A DNA stretch of 20,256 nt from Bremia lactucae (GCF_004359215.1 NC_090621.1:3658964-3679219); one strand, 5' to 3'; counted from the first letter of the stretch, positions 1 through 8,740 are shown. The notes: generated by a model from the sequence alone, not told the origin. Program-made: numbers and translations.

Positions 1-222
1 CATTGATTTGTAAGAGATAGAAGCCTTTCTAAGGTATATACTCTTGAGCACTATTTGCCACTTGGTTCTACAGACTCATGAATCCCTTAAACTAGGATCC
101 TTTAAGCTTCAATAGCTTGTACGACTCCCTGAGTTGTAAAGCCTATTAGTTCTATAGAACTAAGAGACTATATGAGTCTAAAAGGCTTTCTCTGACTTTA
201 GAAGCGAGTTAGCTCCGCTACA
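1..222. repeat. Family-C LTR-like repeat, truncated by the window edge
   Basis: This stretch is an inverted, moderately diverged copy of 4570-4790. Shared blocks include the hairpin-forming terminus GTAGCGGAGCTA, the stretch around 'actcagggagtcgtac' and the final 'cttctatctcttaca'. It abuts the RNase H coding sequence of Gy1 exactly where the terminal TGTAGC of the repeat begins when read on the minus strand (position 222). Either a family-C element inserted into Gy1 here, or a rearrangement joined the two. The other end lies outside the window, so a target-site duplication cannot be tested. No coding potential was seen. Confidence 0.7.
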
Positions 223-480
223 TATTTCATGGCAAGGAGTTCCTTGTCAGGCACTGGGTAATAGCGTTCAGCTGGTTGCAGCTGACGCGATTGGTAACGG
301 ACGACGCTCTCCGCTTTGTCCATATCGTATTGCGTTAACGTACAGCCGAGTGCGAAATCGCTGGCGTCACAGACCACATGGAATGGTCTGTCTTGATCTG
401 CAATCGCCAAGATGGGTGATTGCATCAAGCTTTGCTTGATGCCCTCAAACAATCAGCGTTCTATAACCATTTCTCGTCTT
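223..480 (-). pseudogene. Gy1 RNase H fragment (N-terminal half)
   Basis: RNase H degrades the RNA strand during reverse transcription. The minus-strand reading from 452 begins with the end of the RT-RNase H connection and contains the hallmark block VVCDASDFALG, whose Asp is the first RNase H catalytic residue. It then has the conserved YQSRQLQPAERYYPV and DKELLAMKY segments. Homology stops right after LLAMKYV, where the family-C repeat starts; Gy2 and Gy3 continue with 'fRVYLLGD/RDRPF' and the rest of the domain. The C-terminal half of RNase H, and all of integrase, is missing from this copy. Confidence 0.85.
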
Positions 481-1500
481 TATTCAAGAGACGAGAGAGA
501 TGAGCTGTCATCTCGGCATAATTGCGTGAGTACGTGTGCAAGTACGCCGCTAGCTCAAGATACTTTCTAAGTCCCTTGACAATGGATGAATCTGGTCAGC
601 CGGTAATTACGTTGATCTTTCGGGATCAGGGCGCGTGTTTACTGACGATGCGCTTAAGATGGATTATTTTGCTTGCAGTGAAGATACACTTCTTGAGATT
701 TGCGTACAACTTGTGCTTTCGCATAAGAGTAAGAACCTGACAAACGTGAGTTTTACGAACGTAGACGTCCGTCTTTCCGTCCTGCCATAGCCCGGCTTGG
801 TCGAATACATCGTAAAAAATAAATAATAATAATAATAACTCGGTGCGAATTCTCGCTCCGGTCTCAACAGATTCGTTACGGATCTGTTGAATGTTGCAGG
901 GGCCTTACTAAGCCCCTGTGACATACCACCTATGATTATGTGTTTTTCTAGGTATCGAGTTTGAGCCGGCACCGTTGTAGCATTCAGTTTATTAAATGCG
1001 TGCACTATCCGCCACCGTCCTGTGGCCTTTTGCACACAGAAGGTCGGAGAGCTATGTGGAAAGGTTGACTGCCTTACATGGTCCGATTTAAAACGATCGA
1101 CAAAGAATTTATCAATCGCAAGTACTTTTACACGAGGCAGTGGCCGCTGCTTCGTGAAATACAGTACTTCGAGCCCGGTTTGAGCTCGATCTCATGTCGG
1201 GTGCCTTTATCCTAAGGCAACTCGTATCGAACTGTTTCAGGGATACATCCCTGAACTCAATCAAATTCTTGTATAAAGGATTTGTCTTAAGTGATTCCTA
1301 GGATTGAGTAGTATATCTCTCAATCCGAGTCTTCACATCGAGGACAGTTTCGTCCATCGCTGAGCTGATGAAAGACCGTTCGTTCTCTGCAAAAATTACC
1401 CCTCAACGAATATCGGTTACGTATTCGTCCTCTGTAACGAGTACCTAGACCTGCTTGATTCTGCCACTACGCAGGTCTCTCAAGAATCGTTTGGGCTCGA
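480..1500 (-). pseudogene. Gy1 reverse transcriptase remnant
   Basis: Polymerase segment of gypsy pol, on the minus strand. Readable blocks are TGRWRIVHAFNKLNATTVPAQT (fingers, from about 1020), then MSQGLSKAPATFNRSVTNLL (palm). These two blocks are almost adjacent here, whereas Gy3 has about 50 residues between them (19520-19640), so an internal deletion has removed the segment with the first catalytic Asp (the SMDL block). The YFDD box is replaced by a run of Tyr codons made by an AAT repeat at 821-838. Further downstream the reading breaks up, with several frameshifts before RNase H at 480. The stretch 1080-1500 is the poorly readable protease-RT linker and RT N-terminus. Confidence 0.82.
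811..838. repeat. A-rich/AAT microsatellite inside the RT catalytic box
   Basis: Five to six AAT units follow an A-run. The same site in Gy3 (plus strand, 19405-19425) reads 'gacatcatcaaaataactcgg', which encodes YFDD on the minus strand. In Gy1 the 'aaataa' part has expanded and the two Asp codons are gone, giving a run of Tyr followed by Leu-Phe-Phe. Confidence 0.9.
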
Positions 1501-1811
1501 CTACAGTTTAAAGGACGTTTAAATAAATCAAAGCGAAGAAAAAAGATGCACTAAGGGTGGTAATTGAGTTATCTCCGAAGTTAACTTCGGAGGCGCATAC
1601 AGATCAAGAGTGTAAGCGCCTACTCTTGATCCGTCATTAACCAAGACATTCAATGTCTCTATTTTTTCCTGGGATTAATCTTAGGCTGCCGAGGGATGAC
1701 CCCTCGGGATGCTGAAGTCTAGTCACTTAGCATCAATTATTTTAGGAGCTTTATCCTCAAGTACGTGAGAATTTTTTCCCTCAACGCCTTCCGACTGTGA
1801 CTGTGACTGCG

Positions 1812-2470
1812 CTATCCCAGTCGGGCTCCTATGGTCAACTCTCTACTCGACCTAGGATCATCGTGTTGTCCCTTTTGGGCAACCGGTATCTTCCTTGGAT
1901 GTCGCCCGCTCGGCGTACATTCATGTATCAATCCACTCGACTTATTCGAGTGGTGGACCTTCCGTTGTGGCTGGGCGTTCGCACAGCCGCCGGCAGCTGA
2001 CATCACAGTGTGATTAGTCATCACATTGTGATCTTTTGCAGCCGTACTAACGACAGTATCACAAGTGAGGCCATCGCACTCACTCGTAGTACATTCACAC
2101 GCTTGTGGAGGTTCATCAGATGGCCATCTGATAAACAAGTGGCAAGCATCTTAACGCATAAATGCTGATTTTTGGCTCATACTTTCTGAGTTAAGGTAAC
2201 CTAGGATGACAACAAATTTGTCATCCAAATCCAGTACGATGAAATCATTATCGTACTGAAAATATTTTAACGTGGAGAGAAATATCACTACTTGCTTCAT
2301 CACTGTTATCAATGCGCCTGTCGCTAGACGCCCCGTCATCCTCGTTGGAGGGATGTTGCGGTCAACATTTTTGAGCCTTCGACCCTCTATCGACTGGCGA
2401 CGAAAAACGTTATTCGACGCTTAACAGTCCACTAGGGCTCTAGTGAAAAATTATTTGTCGCTTTTGACTT
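1812..2470 (-). pseudogene. Gy1 retroviral-type aspartic protease remnant
   Basis: This domain would process the Gag-Pol polyprotein. Read on the minus strand, 2432-2415 gives V-D-C-stop-A-S-N: the catalytic D-[SC]-G-A motif with its Gly codon replaced by TAA (2421-2423). Gy2 has the intact D-C-G-A at the same place (8754-8765). Downstream the reading is clear again: RLATGALITVMK, then YDNDFIVLDLDDKFVVILGY, the strand with the conserved I-L-G that closes the protease fold. A second open stretch, 2138-1812, covers a variable region (ACECTTSECDGLTC) also present in Gy2 at 9090-9130. It contains a short direct repeat encoding HNVMTNHTVM. Confidence 0.82.
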
Positions 2471-3732
2471 CGAGGTGATGAGGGATATCTCATCACCAGG
2501 TGCGGAGACACATAATGATTGTGTGTCTGGTGTAACTTTAGTCAAGAGATTTGTACATTGTCTTGATGTTGCTGGATCAGTAGGGCGTTGCGCCCCCACT
2601 GACCCCGACCGCTTTTTGGCGGTCCGCGTCGCTGTTGTGATTTCGCAACTACGTCAGACCCTCGACCGTTGCCCTTTTTGGCATTCGATTCATAAGTACC
2701 TTCAGAAACCCTCGGAAACTGGGCGTGGAGCACTACACTCATGAGCGTAGTGTCCTAACTTTTGACAGCGATTGCATTTCTTCAATCGCTTGTTGTTCGA
2801 AAAGCGAGGTTTCTCGCTTTCGACATAAGAGAGGTCCATAGGTTCTGGACCTCCCAGCTCGTGTCGTCTTGGAGGACGACACGATGACGAACTAGCTTGA
2901 GCCTGTCTCAAGCTAAAGTCCTCCTGTTCCGCAACGAATATTGCTTCTTCAAGCGTATCCAGTTCCTAGCGGGATAGGTGGGTCTTTGCGGGACCATCCG
3001 TAGGACCTTACATGAACACCGTAATCAACGTGGGGTCGTTTGTGATATAACTCGCTAAGAGTCGGATATGTTGGGCATAAGCCTGAACATCACGCTTGCG
3101 TTGCTCGAGTTCAGAAGCTCTGATCGAGCTCTGAACTCAGCCCTACGCGCATCAAGCGTCTGTTTGAGCCGGGTTTTAAAAGCTTCTAGCGTGCCAAATA
3201 TATACGGGTTGCGCAACTTAAGGCCTAGTGCCCAAGTTTTGGCACAACCTGCCAAATTCGATTGAGCAAATGCAAGTCGCATTTGCTCATCGACGATGTG
3301 ACGAGCCTTTATGGCATCGTCCAATTCGACGAACCACCTTAAAAAGGAGTCCTCTTTGACTCCCCTATACTTATAGATGTCTATCTTTAAGGTTTCCGGA
3401 CAACGCATGTGCGTTATCCCAGGAATAGGGGTTTGTATCTGTTGCAACCTCAGCAGTCCTATTTGTTGCAACTTCAACAGCTCTACCTGTTGAGAGCCTT
3501 GCTGATCAAGGAAGGCTACTTTTTCCTTCGCTTCGTCAAGTTCATGTTGTTAAAACTTGGTAATAGCTGAATGGAGGGTATCTCTGTCCAAACCGGACAG
3601 CATGACCAAATTGGCATTATTCCTTACGGTCGCTCACATCTCTTCGACCGCACTCCTTTCTATGTCACTTAGAAAGGAGTAGCTATCACGCGAAACGCGG
3701 TGCGTATTTCTATTATCATCTGACAGGTCCAT
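2470..3732 (-). pseudogene. Gy1 gag (capsid/nucleocapsid) with CCHC zinc knuckle
   Basis: Gag forms the particle and binds the element RNA. The start is set by the first ATG after the primer-binding site (3732-3730); the reading begins MDLSDDNRNTH. In-frame stops occur at residue 33 (3636-3634) and residue 61 (3552-3550). A Gln/Leu-rich helical stretch (LLKLQQIGLLRLQQI) follows, then a retrotransposon-gag capsid-like region, 3477-3055, including SFLRWFVELDDAIKARHI and LEAFKTRLKQTLDAR. After a frameshift between 3055 and 2911 comes the nucleocapsid: the CX2CX4HX4C knuckle CNRCQKLGHYAHEC at 2776-2735. The basic tail (QQRRGPPKSGRGQWGRN) continues in a third frame. The frame breaks show it is not functional. 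Confidence 0.88.
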
Positions 3733-3771
3733 GTTAGATGATAGAAATATGGTCCTTGGACGGACTACAAA

Positions 3772-3780
3772 GCGCTACCA
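3772..3780 (-). promoter_or_regulatory. Gy1 primer-binding site (candidate)
   Basis: Two bases after the LTR end the minus strand reads TGGTAGCGC. TGG is the complement of a tRNA CCA tail, and TGGTAGC fits the 3' end of a eukaryotic initiator Met tRNA. Gy2 has TGGTAGCAC at the same place with the same two-base CC spacer. The exact tRNA is an inference. Confidence 0.6.
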
Positions 3781-3782
3781 GG

Positions 3783-4183
3783 TGTGGCGGGGCACTGCCG
3801 ACTTGTACTGCTTCATTACAAGTCCACTTCGCACTGCTTCAGTGCAAGTGGTGCCACATGTCGACTTCCTTTAAGACCCTTGCTGTAAAGAGGGTCAAAA
3901 GTAAACTGTATTTAATGTAATTAAGTTTTACTGTTTCTATCTATTCTCTACTATTTTAATTATATAGGAATACAAAACACTTATCTACTTTCTCTTTGCG
4001 CGCGTCCGGTGCTGACGGACGGCGGGGCAAGTGGATGTAAAGGTCTTTACCTACCAATGAATAAGCTTTTCGGATGTTACTATGTAAAGTAATTTTCCTA
4101 AAATATTATTATCTACCTTCAAAATAATATATTTATAAACAACCTCAAAGCGTTAATTTCATGTAACGATACACTTCGTTACA
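3783..4183 (-). repeat. Gy1 5' LTR
   Basis: Read on the minus strand it starts TGTAACGAAG at 4183 and ends GCCCCGCCACA at 3783, so it has TG...CA ends and an imperfect TGTAACG/CCCCGTTACA-type terminal inverted repeat shared with the Gy2 LTR. The length is about 401 bp. The ends were set by the primer-binding site on one side and by alignment to the Gy2 and Gy3 LTR starts on the other. An inverted repeat, TGTAACG (4162-4168) and CGTTACA (4177-4183), sits at the 5' tip. Confidence 0.75.
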
Positions 4184-4228
4184 CTGGACCGTGACGAGCG
4201 TGAAGAATTTGAGATGTGCAAGGTGTAG

Positions 4229-4564
4229 CAGCTCACAGCAATGCGTTGGTCAATGGCAGCCTGGGACGAGATCACAAGTCAAACTGTTGCCAACTGCTTC
4301 CACCATACTGGTCTGTTCAACCAGGGAAGACAGTATGGAATGCCATTGACAGCTTTGAAGGATGTGGACGAGAAAGCTATTGGACCAGAACTTCAAGCTG
4401 CTATTTATCAGCTCCCACTGCGCATCCCACGTCGGTTGAAAATCTCTGCAACCCTATTTAAGAAATTGAGACAGCTCACCCTAATTGGCTATTGATGTGA
4501 TCCTACATGCTGAGGAACAGGATGAGGTGCCACGAAAGAAGAAATGGTCGTATTTTTGAAGGCA
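4229..4564 (+). pseudogene. pogo/Tigger-like transposase, C-terminal fragment
   Basis: Reading from just after an in-frame TAG (4226-4228) gives QLTAMRWSMAAWDEITSQTV then ANCFHHTGLF. This resembles the end of the DDE_1 endonuclease domain of pogo/Tigger/jerky-like transposases, where 'AW..vt..TI.NCf.haGf' follows the last catalytic acidic residue. After the stop at 4493-4495 an acidic segment (EEQDEVP) and a basic one (RKKKW) continue in another frame. The catalytic core and DNA-binding N-terminus are missing; the Gy1 LTR starts 45 bp upstream. The family call comes from one motif and should be tested by a protein search. Confidence 0.6.
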
Positions 4565-4569
4565 GAGAA

Positions 4570-5043
4570 TGTAGCGGAGCTACCTCGATCCTAAAGTCAG
4601 AGGAATACTTTTAGACTCAGAGAGTCACTAAGTTCTATTGAACTAATGGGTTTAACAACTCAGGGAGTCGTACAAGCTATAAAAGCTTAAGGAATCCTAG
4701 TTCAAGGGATTAAGGGTTCGTAGAACCAAGTGGCAACTAGTGCCCAAGAGGATATACCTTAGAAAGACTTCTATCTCTTACAGATCAATGCGCAAGCCTT
4801 AGGAAGGCACTTAACGCTTTAAGATCAAAAGGGGAACTGAACTTTATTTAATTATTTAAATATAAAACCTTACCCTAGCTAATTAAAACAAAATAGGTTT
4901 TGGCCGCCAGATTTATATCTGGCGGCGACCACATTTATTACCCATAATAAATGGGTTTATAGTAGCTAACTATTTTAAAATTAGATAAAAGGGTATTTTA
5001 CCCATAAAGTAAATGTACAACAACGGTTCTGCAAACCATTACA
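4570..5043. repeat. Family-C solo LTR (candidate) with target-site duplication
   Basis: The element starts TGTAGCGGAGC and can be ended at ...CCATTACA, giving TGTA...TACA ends and about 474 bp. It is flanked on both sides by GAGAA (4565-4569 and 5044-5048), a plausible 5-bp target-site duplication. Its first 220 bp match 1-222 in reverse complement, so it is a repeat. It has no coding region. A block at about 4825-4905 resembles, in reverse complement, the start of the Gy2 3' LTR (12079-12154), so its transcription sense may be minus. The right boundary is less certain than the left. Confidence 0.55.
4904..4925. repeat. Perfect hairpin in family-C LTR
   Basis: The arms CCGCCAGAT and ATCTGGCGG (9 bp, perfect) enclose a 4-base TTAT loop. 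It is a GC-rich stem in AT-rich surroundings. As a transcript it would be a stable stem-loop; a role in termination or polyadenylation is only a guess. Confidence 0.8.
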
Positions 5044-5596
5044 GAGAAGCTCCAGAATGGTATTTTTCTTATTTGCTTGACATTACCAAATCTGTGCACC
5101 GCAGTGCTTTTAAAGCAGCAATGCAACATGCTCTCCGCCATGGTAGCACTGCGCAAAGCACCCTTAATTTTTGGATGCTGGGAGGAATTGGGCACCATTT
5201 CCCAGTTTTTTTCACTTTCCTGGCCATTTTGTAATAAAACTCTACTTTTATTACTTATATTTTTTCGTTGAAATCTGATTAAGTATAAGATAAAGGTATC
5301 CCACCTGGCCGTCGATGAAGATGTGGTGTTTTCGGCTGGGATAGCAAAGCTGTGCTCTTAGGCATATTTGTACACCTTCATCACATCCTCACCAGTTAAA
5401 ACGCCTGGCTGATAGGATTGATGACGGTGGCTGAATAAAATCTATCGAGTAACAGTTTATTGAGTAGCGGGGAAAAGATAGCAGAGGAATGACTGTATAT
5501 AAATGTAATACAGCTGTCTTCCAATTTGCAATTTTGAAATATTAAAATAAAGAGATCAAACGACGAAGAAGACTCCGACCTGCATGCGACAACGTA
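5044..5596. other. Intergenic region upstream of the host-like gene
   Basis: No gene is recognised. Short open stretches exist on both strands (for example 5013-5234 plus, 4998-5198 minus), but they match nothing I know and the plus one crosses the proposed LTR boundary. A TATA-like 'tatataaatg' lies about 100 bp before the ATG at 5597, and the last 70 bp are purine- and A-rich, as a 5' leader might be. No clear oomycete initiator element could be assigned. Confidence 0.4.
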
Positions 5597-6815
5597 ATGA
5601 AGCATCAAAACCTGACGAATATAATCACCACCGACATTGCTGAAATTCCAGCCGATTCTGACCATCGTAGCAAGAGCCGATTGCGTGCTAAGCGACTATA
5701 CGACAAGAAAAGGGTACGAGCAGATCCAGCGAGTTCTACTCCTCTCTAAAAATTATTCATCGTATGTTACTACTTTTTCGGATCAGAATCTTCTTAAAGA
5801 TCTTCAGCGTAACGTAAAATTTCTAGAGGCCGAGTACGAGAAATTGTTGGCTACTGATTACCAAGTGGAATACACACAATTGACCTCCGAAAACACGGTA
5901 GTGGCCCCAAGCCAGACTGTCCACCGCGCCTACGTTCAGCTTTCGCAGGTTAAGTACGCACTGAAAAAAGAAAATGAGGAGCTTCAGCGTATGCTTACCA
6001 CGAACCAGGAGATGGCAAAACAAATTTCTCATTTAGCACTCACACAAGAAAAGGCTTTGGCTCTAGTGAAGCAAGAGCAAGAGCACAAGCGGAAAAACCC
6101 GGTGCTCAAGGTGAACCCGCTTTCGCAGGACCAGTGTGCGGAAATTGCACGATCGTCTTACCTCTATATAAAGTCTTTTCGAGAGAGCGACACTTGTTTT
6201 TCGACGGGTACAAGCGTGTTAGGCTGGCGAGATCGACACGTTCTACACCAGAACAAGCTCATGTTCTCATTAGAAAAAACTTTTCACGGTCGAGCCACAG
6301 ACATGATGGCGAAGAATCTGTGGGAAATTTTATCACTTCCAGAGCCTATTGTGATTATGCGTCCTCGGGACGCGGATGCTCACTTCCACGTCGTCCAGCG
6401 GCTGAATGAAGACGCGGTCGTCTACTACTACACGCTAGAACGCGAGGACACTGACGTTCAAATTCGAGCATTTATTTTGGCCATGCGCGTTGACCTCGGT
6501 GCAAATGGCTGTATGGTCATACTACGCAGCCTCGATCCGAAGAGTTACCTCTTACACGACGGAGATTGCACCGCTCCTGTTCGTCGCGGGCGGCGAAAAG
6601 TCGAGCAGCAGAAAGAGTATTTTTGGCTTGATGTGTTTGTGTGGAGCATCTACGAGTACGCGGGCGAGAGCCTGGAAGATTGTAGACAAACTTTTGGCGG
6701 AGAGATTGAAGGCACAGCACTTGCGAGTACGGGATGGTGGTCAATTGAGATATTAGAGATGGCCTTGCGAATGGAATGTCGAGGACTTGCGTCTAGGGGC
6801 TTACTAGCCTTTTGA
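5597..6815 (+). CDS. Basic/coiled-coil protein with START-like domain, oomycete family; one frameshift
   Basis: The only host-type gene seen. From ATG 5597 one frame gives a 50-residue N-terminus with a basic stretch, SKSRLRAKRLYDKKRVR, ending at TAA 5747-5749. The next frame is open through to TGA 6813-6815. Ignoring one base in the CTCTCT run (5742-5747) joins them into about 405 residues. Without the N-terminal frame the long part has no ATG until well inside the coiled coil. After the basic stretch come leucine-rich helices (about 65-85 and 114-150) and, from about residue 175, a START-like lipid-binding-type domain (SFRES, TSVLGWRDR, FSLEKTFHGR). It ends GWWSIEILEMALRME, which I recognise as the usual end of an oomycete family often annotated as bZIP-like/START-like. 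No canonical bZIP N-x7-R signature is seen. The substrate is unknown. The shift may be a real lesion, a sequencing error or a missed intron. Confidence 0.75.
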
Positions 6816-7239
6816 GGTGCCACGTTTGAGCTTTATCAGATATATTACTGGTCACGCAGGTCGATGTCCTAAAGGTTGAGAGAGATTTGGACAAGCGCTG
6901 AACGAAATATAGTTATTGCACCAATTTGTCGTGGAGGGTGATGATTGAGGCTACGGGAATATCAGTAAATTTGTCTTTTTAAGATTATCATGGTAGTCAT
7001 CGCAACTTTAACATGAGTGAAATTTTAAAGTTACTTATTAATAAAGTGGTTTAATGCTACAGCGGCAAGTAACGCTTAATAGATCAGGGTATGGCGTTTC
7101 GCGAGACACGTCGGAAGTTCTTGTCGACATTAAGTGATACATAAAAGGCTTTTTCACCTTCGACAGAACCAAACGTCGATGCTAGATCGAGTGCCAAAAC
7201 AGCAAAACCTCAACAAATAACGGTCTGTTTGTTGAGAAT
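6816..7239. other. 3' flank of the host-like gene, no gene seen
   Basis: AT-rich sequence between the stop codon and the Gy2 5' LTR. An AATAAA at 7040-7045, about 225 bp after the stop, could serve as a polyadenylation signal, though oomycete genes often lack this hexamer. No domain or repeat was recognised in either strand. Confidence 0.35.
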
Positions 7240-7749
7240 TGTAACGGGGCGTACCGATATATAAACATTATTCCCTATAAGATGAATAATAAATAGTATT
7301 CCCTTTAAGAGGAAAAAATAATAAGATACTATTTTTTCTTAATTTTGACTTAACTTTTCCAATATTACCAAATTTAGGAATATTGACGCAATAAGACATT
7401 AGTTCTATTGATTGCTTGATTTAAGTTTAAAACCAAGCCGGCCAATCGTAACAAGACACAATTACGCAGTGAGCAAGGTGGCGCATTGCATAGTTAGTTA
7501 TTGATATGTTAAAGCCATTAGATAGAAGATCTTTTTGAAAGAACTTAATATATTGATACGATTTTGCGATTTTGCTTATTCCCTATTTTAAAGCCTTAGA
7601 ATTAAAACTTAGTAGCTACGACTTCTTAGCTACTTAGAACCTTCCTCTGCACGTCGTGTACGTGAAGTAATCGAGGCACCCCACCTTCACTGTAATCAGT
7701 GTAGGATGACTAGTAATGTTGCCAGTCTTGCAAAAGGTGCCCCGTTAAA
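7240..7749 (+). repeat. Gy2 5' LTR
   Basis: Starts TGTAACGGGGC and ends GCCCCGTTAAA, a near-perfect terminal inverted repeat (GTAACGGGGC against GCCCCGTTAa). The CC spacer and primer-binding site follow directly. It aligns along its length with the Gy3 3' LTR (15642-15081, minus). Shared blocks are an AATATTACC hairpin, 'GCCAATCG', 'AAGCCTTA', 'ACGTCGTGTACGTGAAGT/gtacgttaagt', 'GAGGCACC' and 'AAGGTGCCCC'. Confidence 0.8.
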
Positions 7750-7751
7750 CC

Positions 7752-7760
7752 TGGTAGCAC
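7752..7760 (+). promoter_or_regulatory. Gy2 primer-binding site (candidate)
   Basis: TGGTAGCAC lies two bases (CC) after the LTR end and is followed by 'TTCGTAGTCTG', matching the Gy1 site (TGGTAGCGC then TTTGTAGTCCG). Conservation of the block in two copies supports a primer-binding site, probably for initiator Met tRNA. Confidence 0.6.
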
Positions 7761-7809
7761 TTCGTAGTCTGTTAAACGGCCTACGCACGTTGCATCCAAC
7801 AGGTACATG

Positions 7810-8344
7810 TTAAATGAAAGTCATAAGCCATTAACGGGTTGCGTAAGAGCCTTCTTGAGGGGCTTGAAAGCTCCCATCTTTCCTGTTTGGACGATAAGCA
7901 CCAGAATGGACGAAAACATGTTTCAGGCTGAAGTCCTCCTGTTCCGCTATAGAGATCGCTTGATCAAGCGAATCGTTCGAGCCGGAACAGGTGAGTCTTG
8001 ACAGGACCGTCTGCAATATTTTTAGGGAACACAGGTTACTGTATCATCTATTGGATGACTCACGATAAAATTTACAAGGTATCGTGTATGTTGGGCGTAA
8101 GCGTGAAGATCACGCTTGTCCTGGTGTAAATTTAGGAGCTCTGCTCGAGCCCCGAATTCGACACGTGGCGGCTCAAAGGTTTGCCTGAGCCGGGTCTTAA
8201 AGACCTCATACGACACAAAGACAGAGAGTTATGAAGCTTTACCCTAGAGCCTAATATTTGGCACGTCCGGCTAAGTTGGACATGCCAAAGTTCACTTTCG
8301 TCGCATCGCATCATTATTAATGTGACAAAAAGGGTGTCTAGAAC
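7810..8344 (-). pseudogene. Gy2 gag capsid part, inverted within the element
   Basis: This block reads as gag on the minus strand although leader (7735-7806) and gag C-terminus (from 8345) are on the plus strand. From 8300 leftward it matches Gy1 gag in order. SNLAGRAK corresponds to Gy1 SNLAGCAK; FKTRLRQTFEPPRVEFGARA to FKTRLKQTLDARRAEFRARS; AISIAEQEDFSLK to AIFVAEQEDFSLR. DGSFQAP then corresponds to ELGGPEP. The next Gy1 residues (MDLSYVESEKPRF) are matched by the plus strand from 8345, so turning the block round restores the gag order. The roughly 100 N-terminal residues of gag are absent or unrecognisable. Confidence 0.82.
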
Positions 8345-8740
8345 TAACATACCTCTTGTATTTATGGAGAGCGAGAATACTCGCTCTTCAAATTACCAAG
8401 AATTATAAAAATGCAATCATTGTAAGAAATACGGGCCATTTCTGAGCGTAGTGCCCCACGCTCAGTGCCTTGGAACACTGAGCGAGCGAGCAGCCTCCCG
8501 CTAGGAACAGCGGAGGACGCGGATCCGACGCCGTTGCGAAATCGCAACGGCGCGGCGGAACGTTAAAATAATTGACGGGGTCAGAAGGTGCGGAGCGCCC
8601 TACTGACCCAGCAACGTCAAAAGATTTTGCAGGCCTATTGACGAAAGTTGCTCCTCACATACAAACATTGTGTGTAACTGCCCCAGGGGATGAGGTTTGC
8701 CTCATCCCCCAGAAAATAAAGTGTCAAATAAATTGCCACT
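8345..8740 (+). pseudogene. Gy2 gag nucleocapsid and tail
   Basis: Plus-strand continuation of gag. ESENTRSSNYQEL, stop, then KCNHCKKYGPF match Gy1 ESEKPRFSNNKRLKKCNRCQKLGHY. The first two zinc-knuckle Cys codons are at 8412-8414 and 8421-8423; the His is replaced by Pro and the rest is shifted. The following Arg/Gly-rich region (RNRNGAAE and onward) and the PY-stop-PSNVK block match the Gy1 tail before the protease. An in-frame stop just before the knuckle and the lost His rule out a working nucleocapsid. Confidence 0.75.

Larger units (their letters stand above)
223..4183 (-). mobile_element. Gy1: decayed Ty3/gypsy retrotransposon, 5' LTR to RNase H
   Basis: Read on the minus strand the order is LTR (4183-3783), primer-binding site, gag, aspartic protease, reverse transcriptase and a partial RNase H. 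That is the start of the Ty3/gypsy order (gag-PR-RT-RH-IN). RNase H is cut at position 223 and integrase and the 3' LTR are absent. Every domain carries stops or frameshifts, so the copy is dead. The protein segments match the homologous parts of Gy2 and Gy3 in this window, which places all three in one lineage. The oomycete attribution is from recall of the family. Confidence 0.88.

Noticed and set aside
1797..2000. Open frames on the plus strand at 1797-2000 and 1831-2013
   Set aside because: They lie opposite the Gy1 protease-region frame on the minus strand, which matches Gy2; the plus frames match nothing.
2000..2040. Possible CRISPR-like or tandem repeat (two copies of a TCACANTGTGAT motif)
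   Set aside because: Only two short copies within the protease-region frame; no spacer array.
5013..5271. Plus-strand open frames at 5013-5234 and 5077-5271
   Set aside because: No domain was recognised, one crosses the proposed LTR boundary, and there is no supporting copy elsewhere in the window.
5823..6032. Minus-strand open frame inside the host-like gene
   Set aside because: It is a shadow of the plus-strand coiled-coil coding sequence.
7807..8001. Plus-strand frame of 64 codons starting just after the Gy2 leader, as a possible gag start
   Set aside because: Apart from its first few codons it is the complement of the inverted gag block, whose minus-strand frame matches Gy1 gag.
8362..8547. 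Minus-strand open frame at 8362-8547
   Set aside because: The plus strand here carries the Gy2 zinc-knuckle remnant and gag tail in the expected place.
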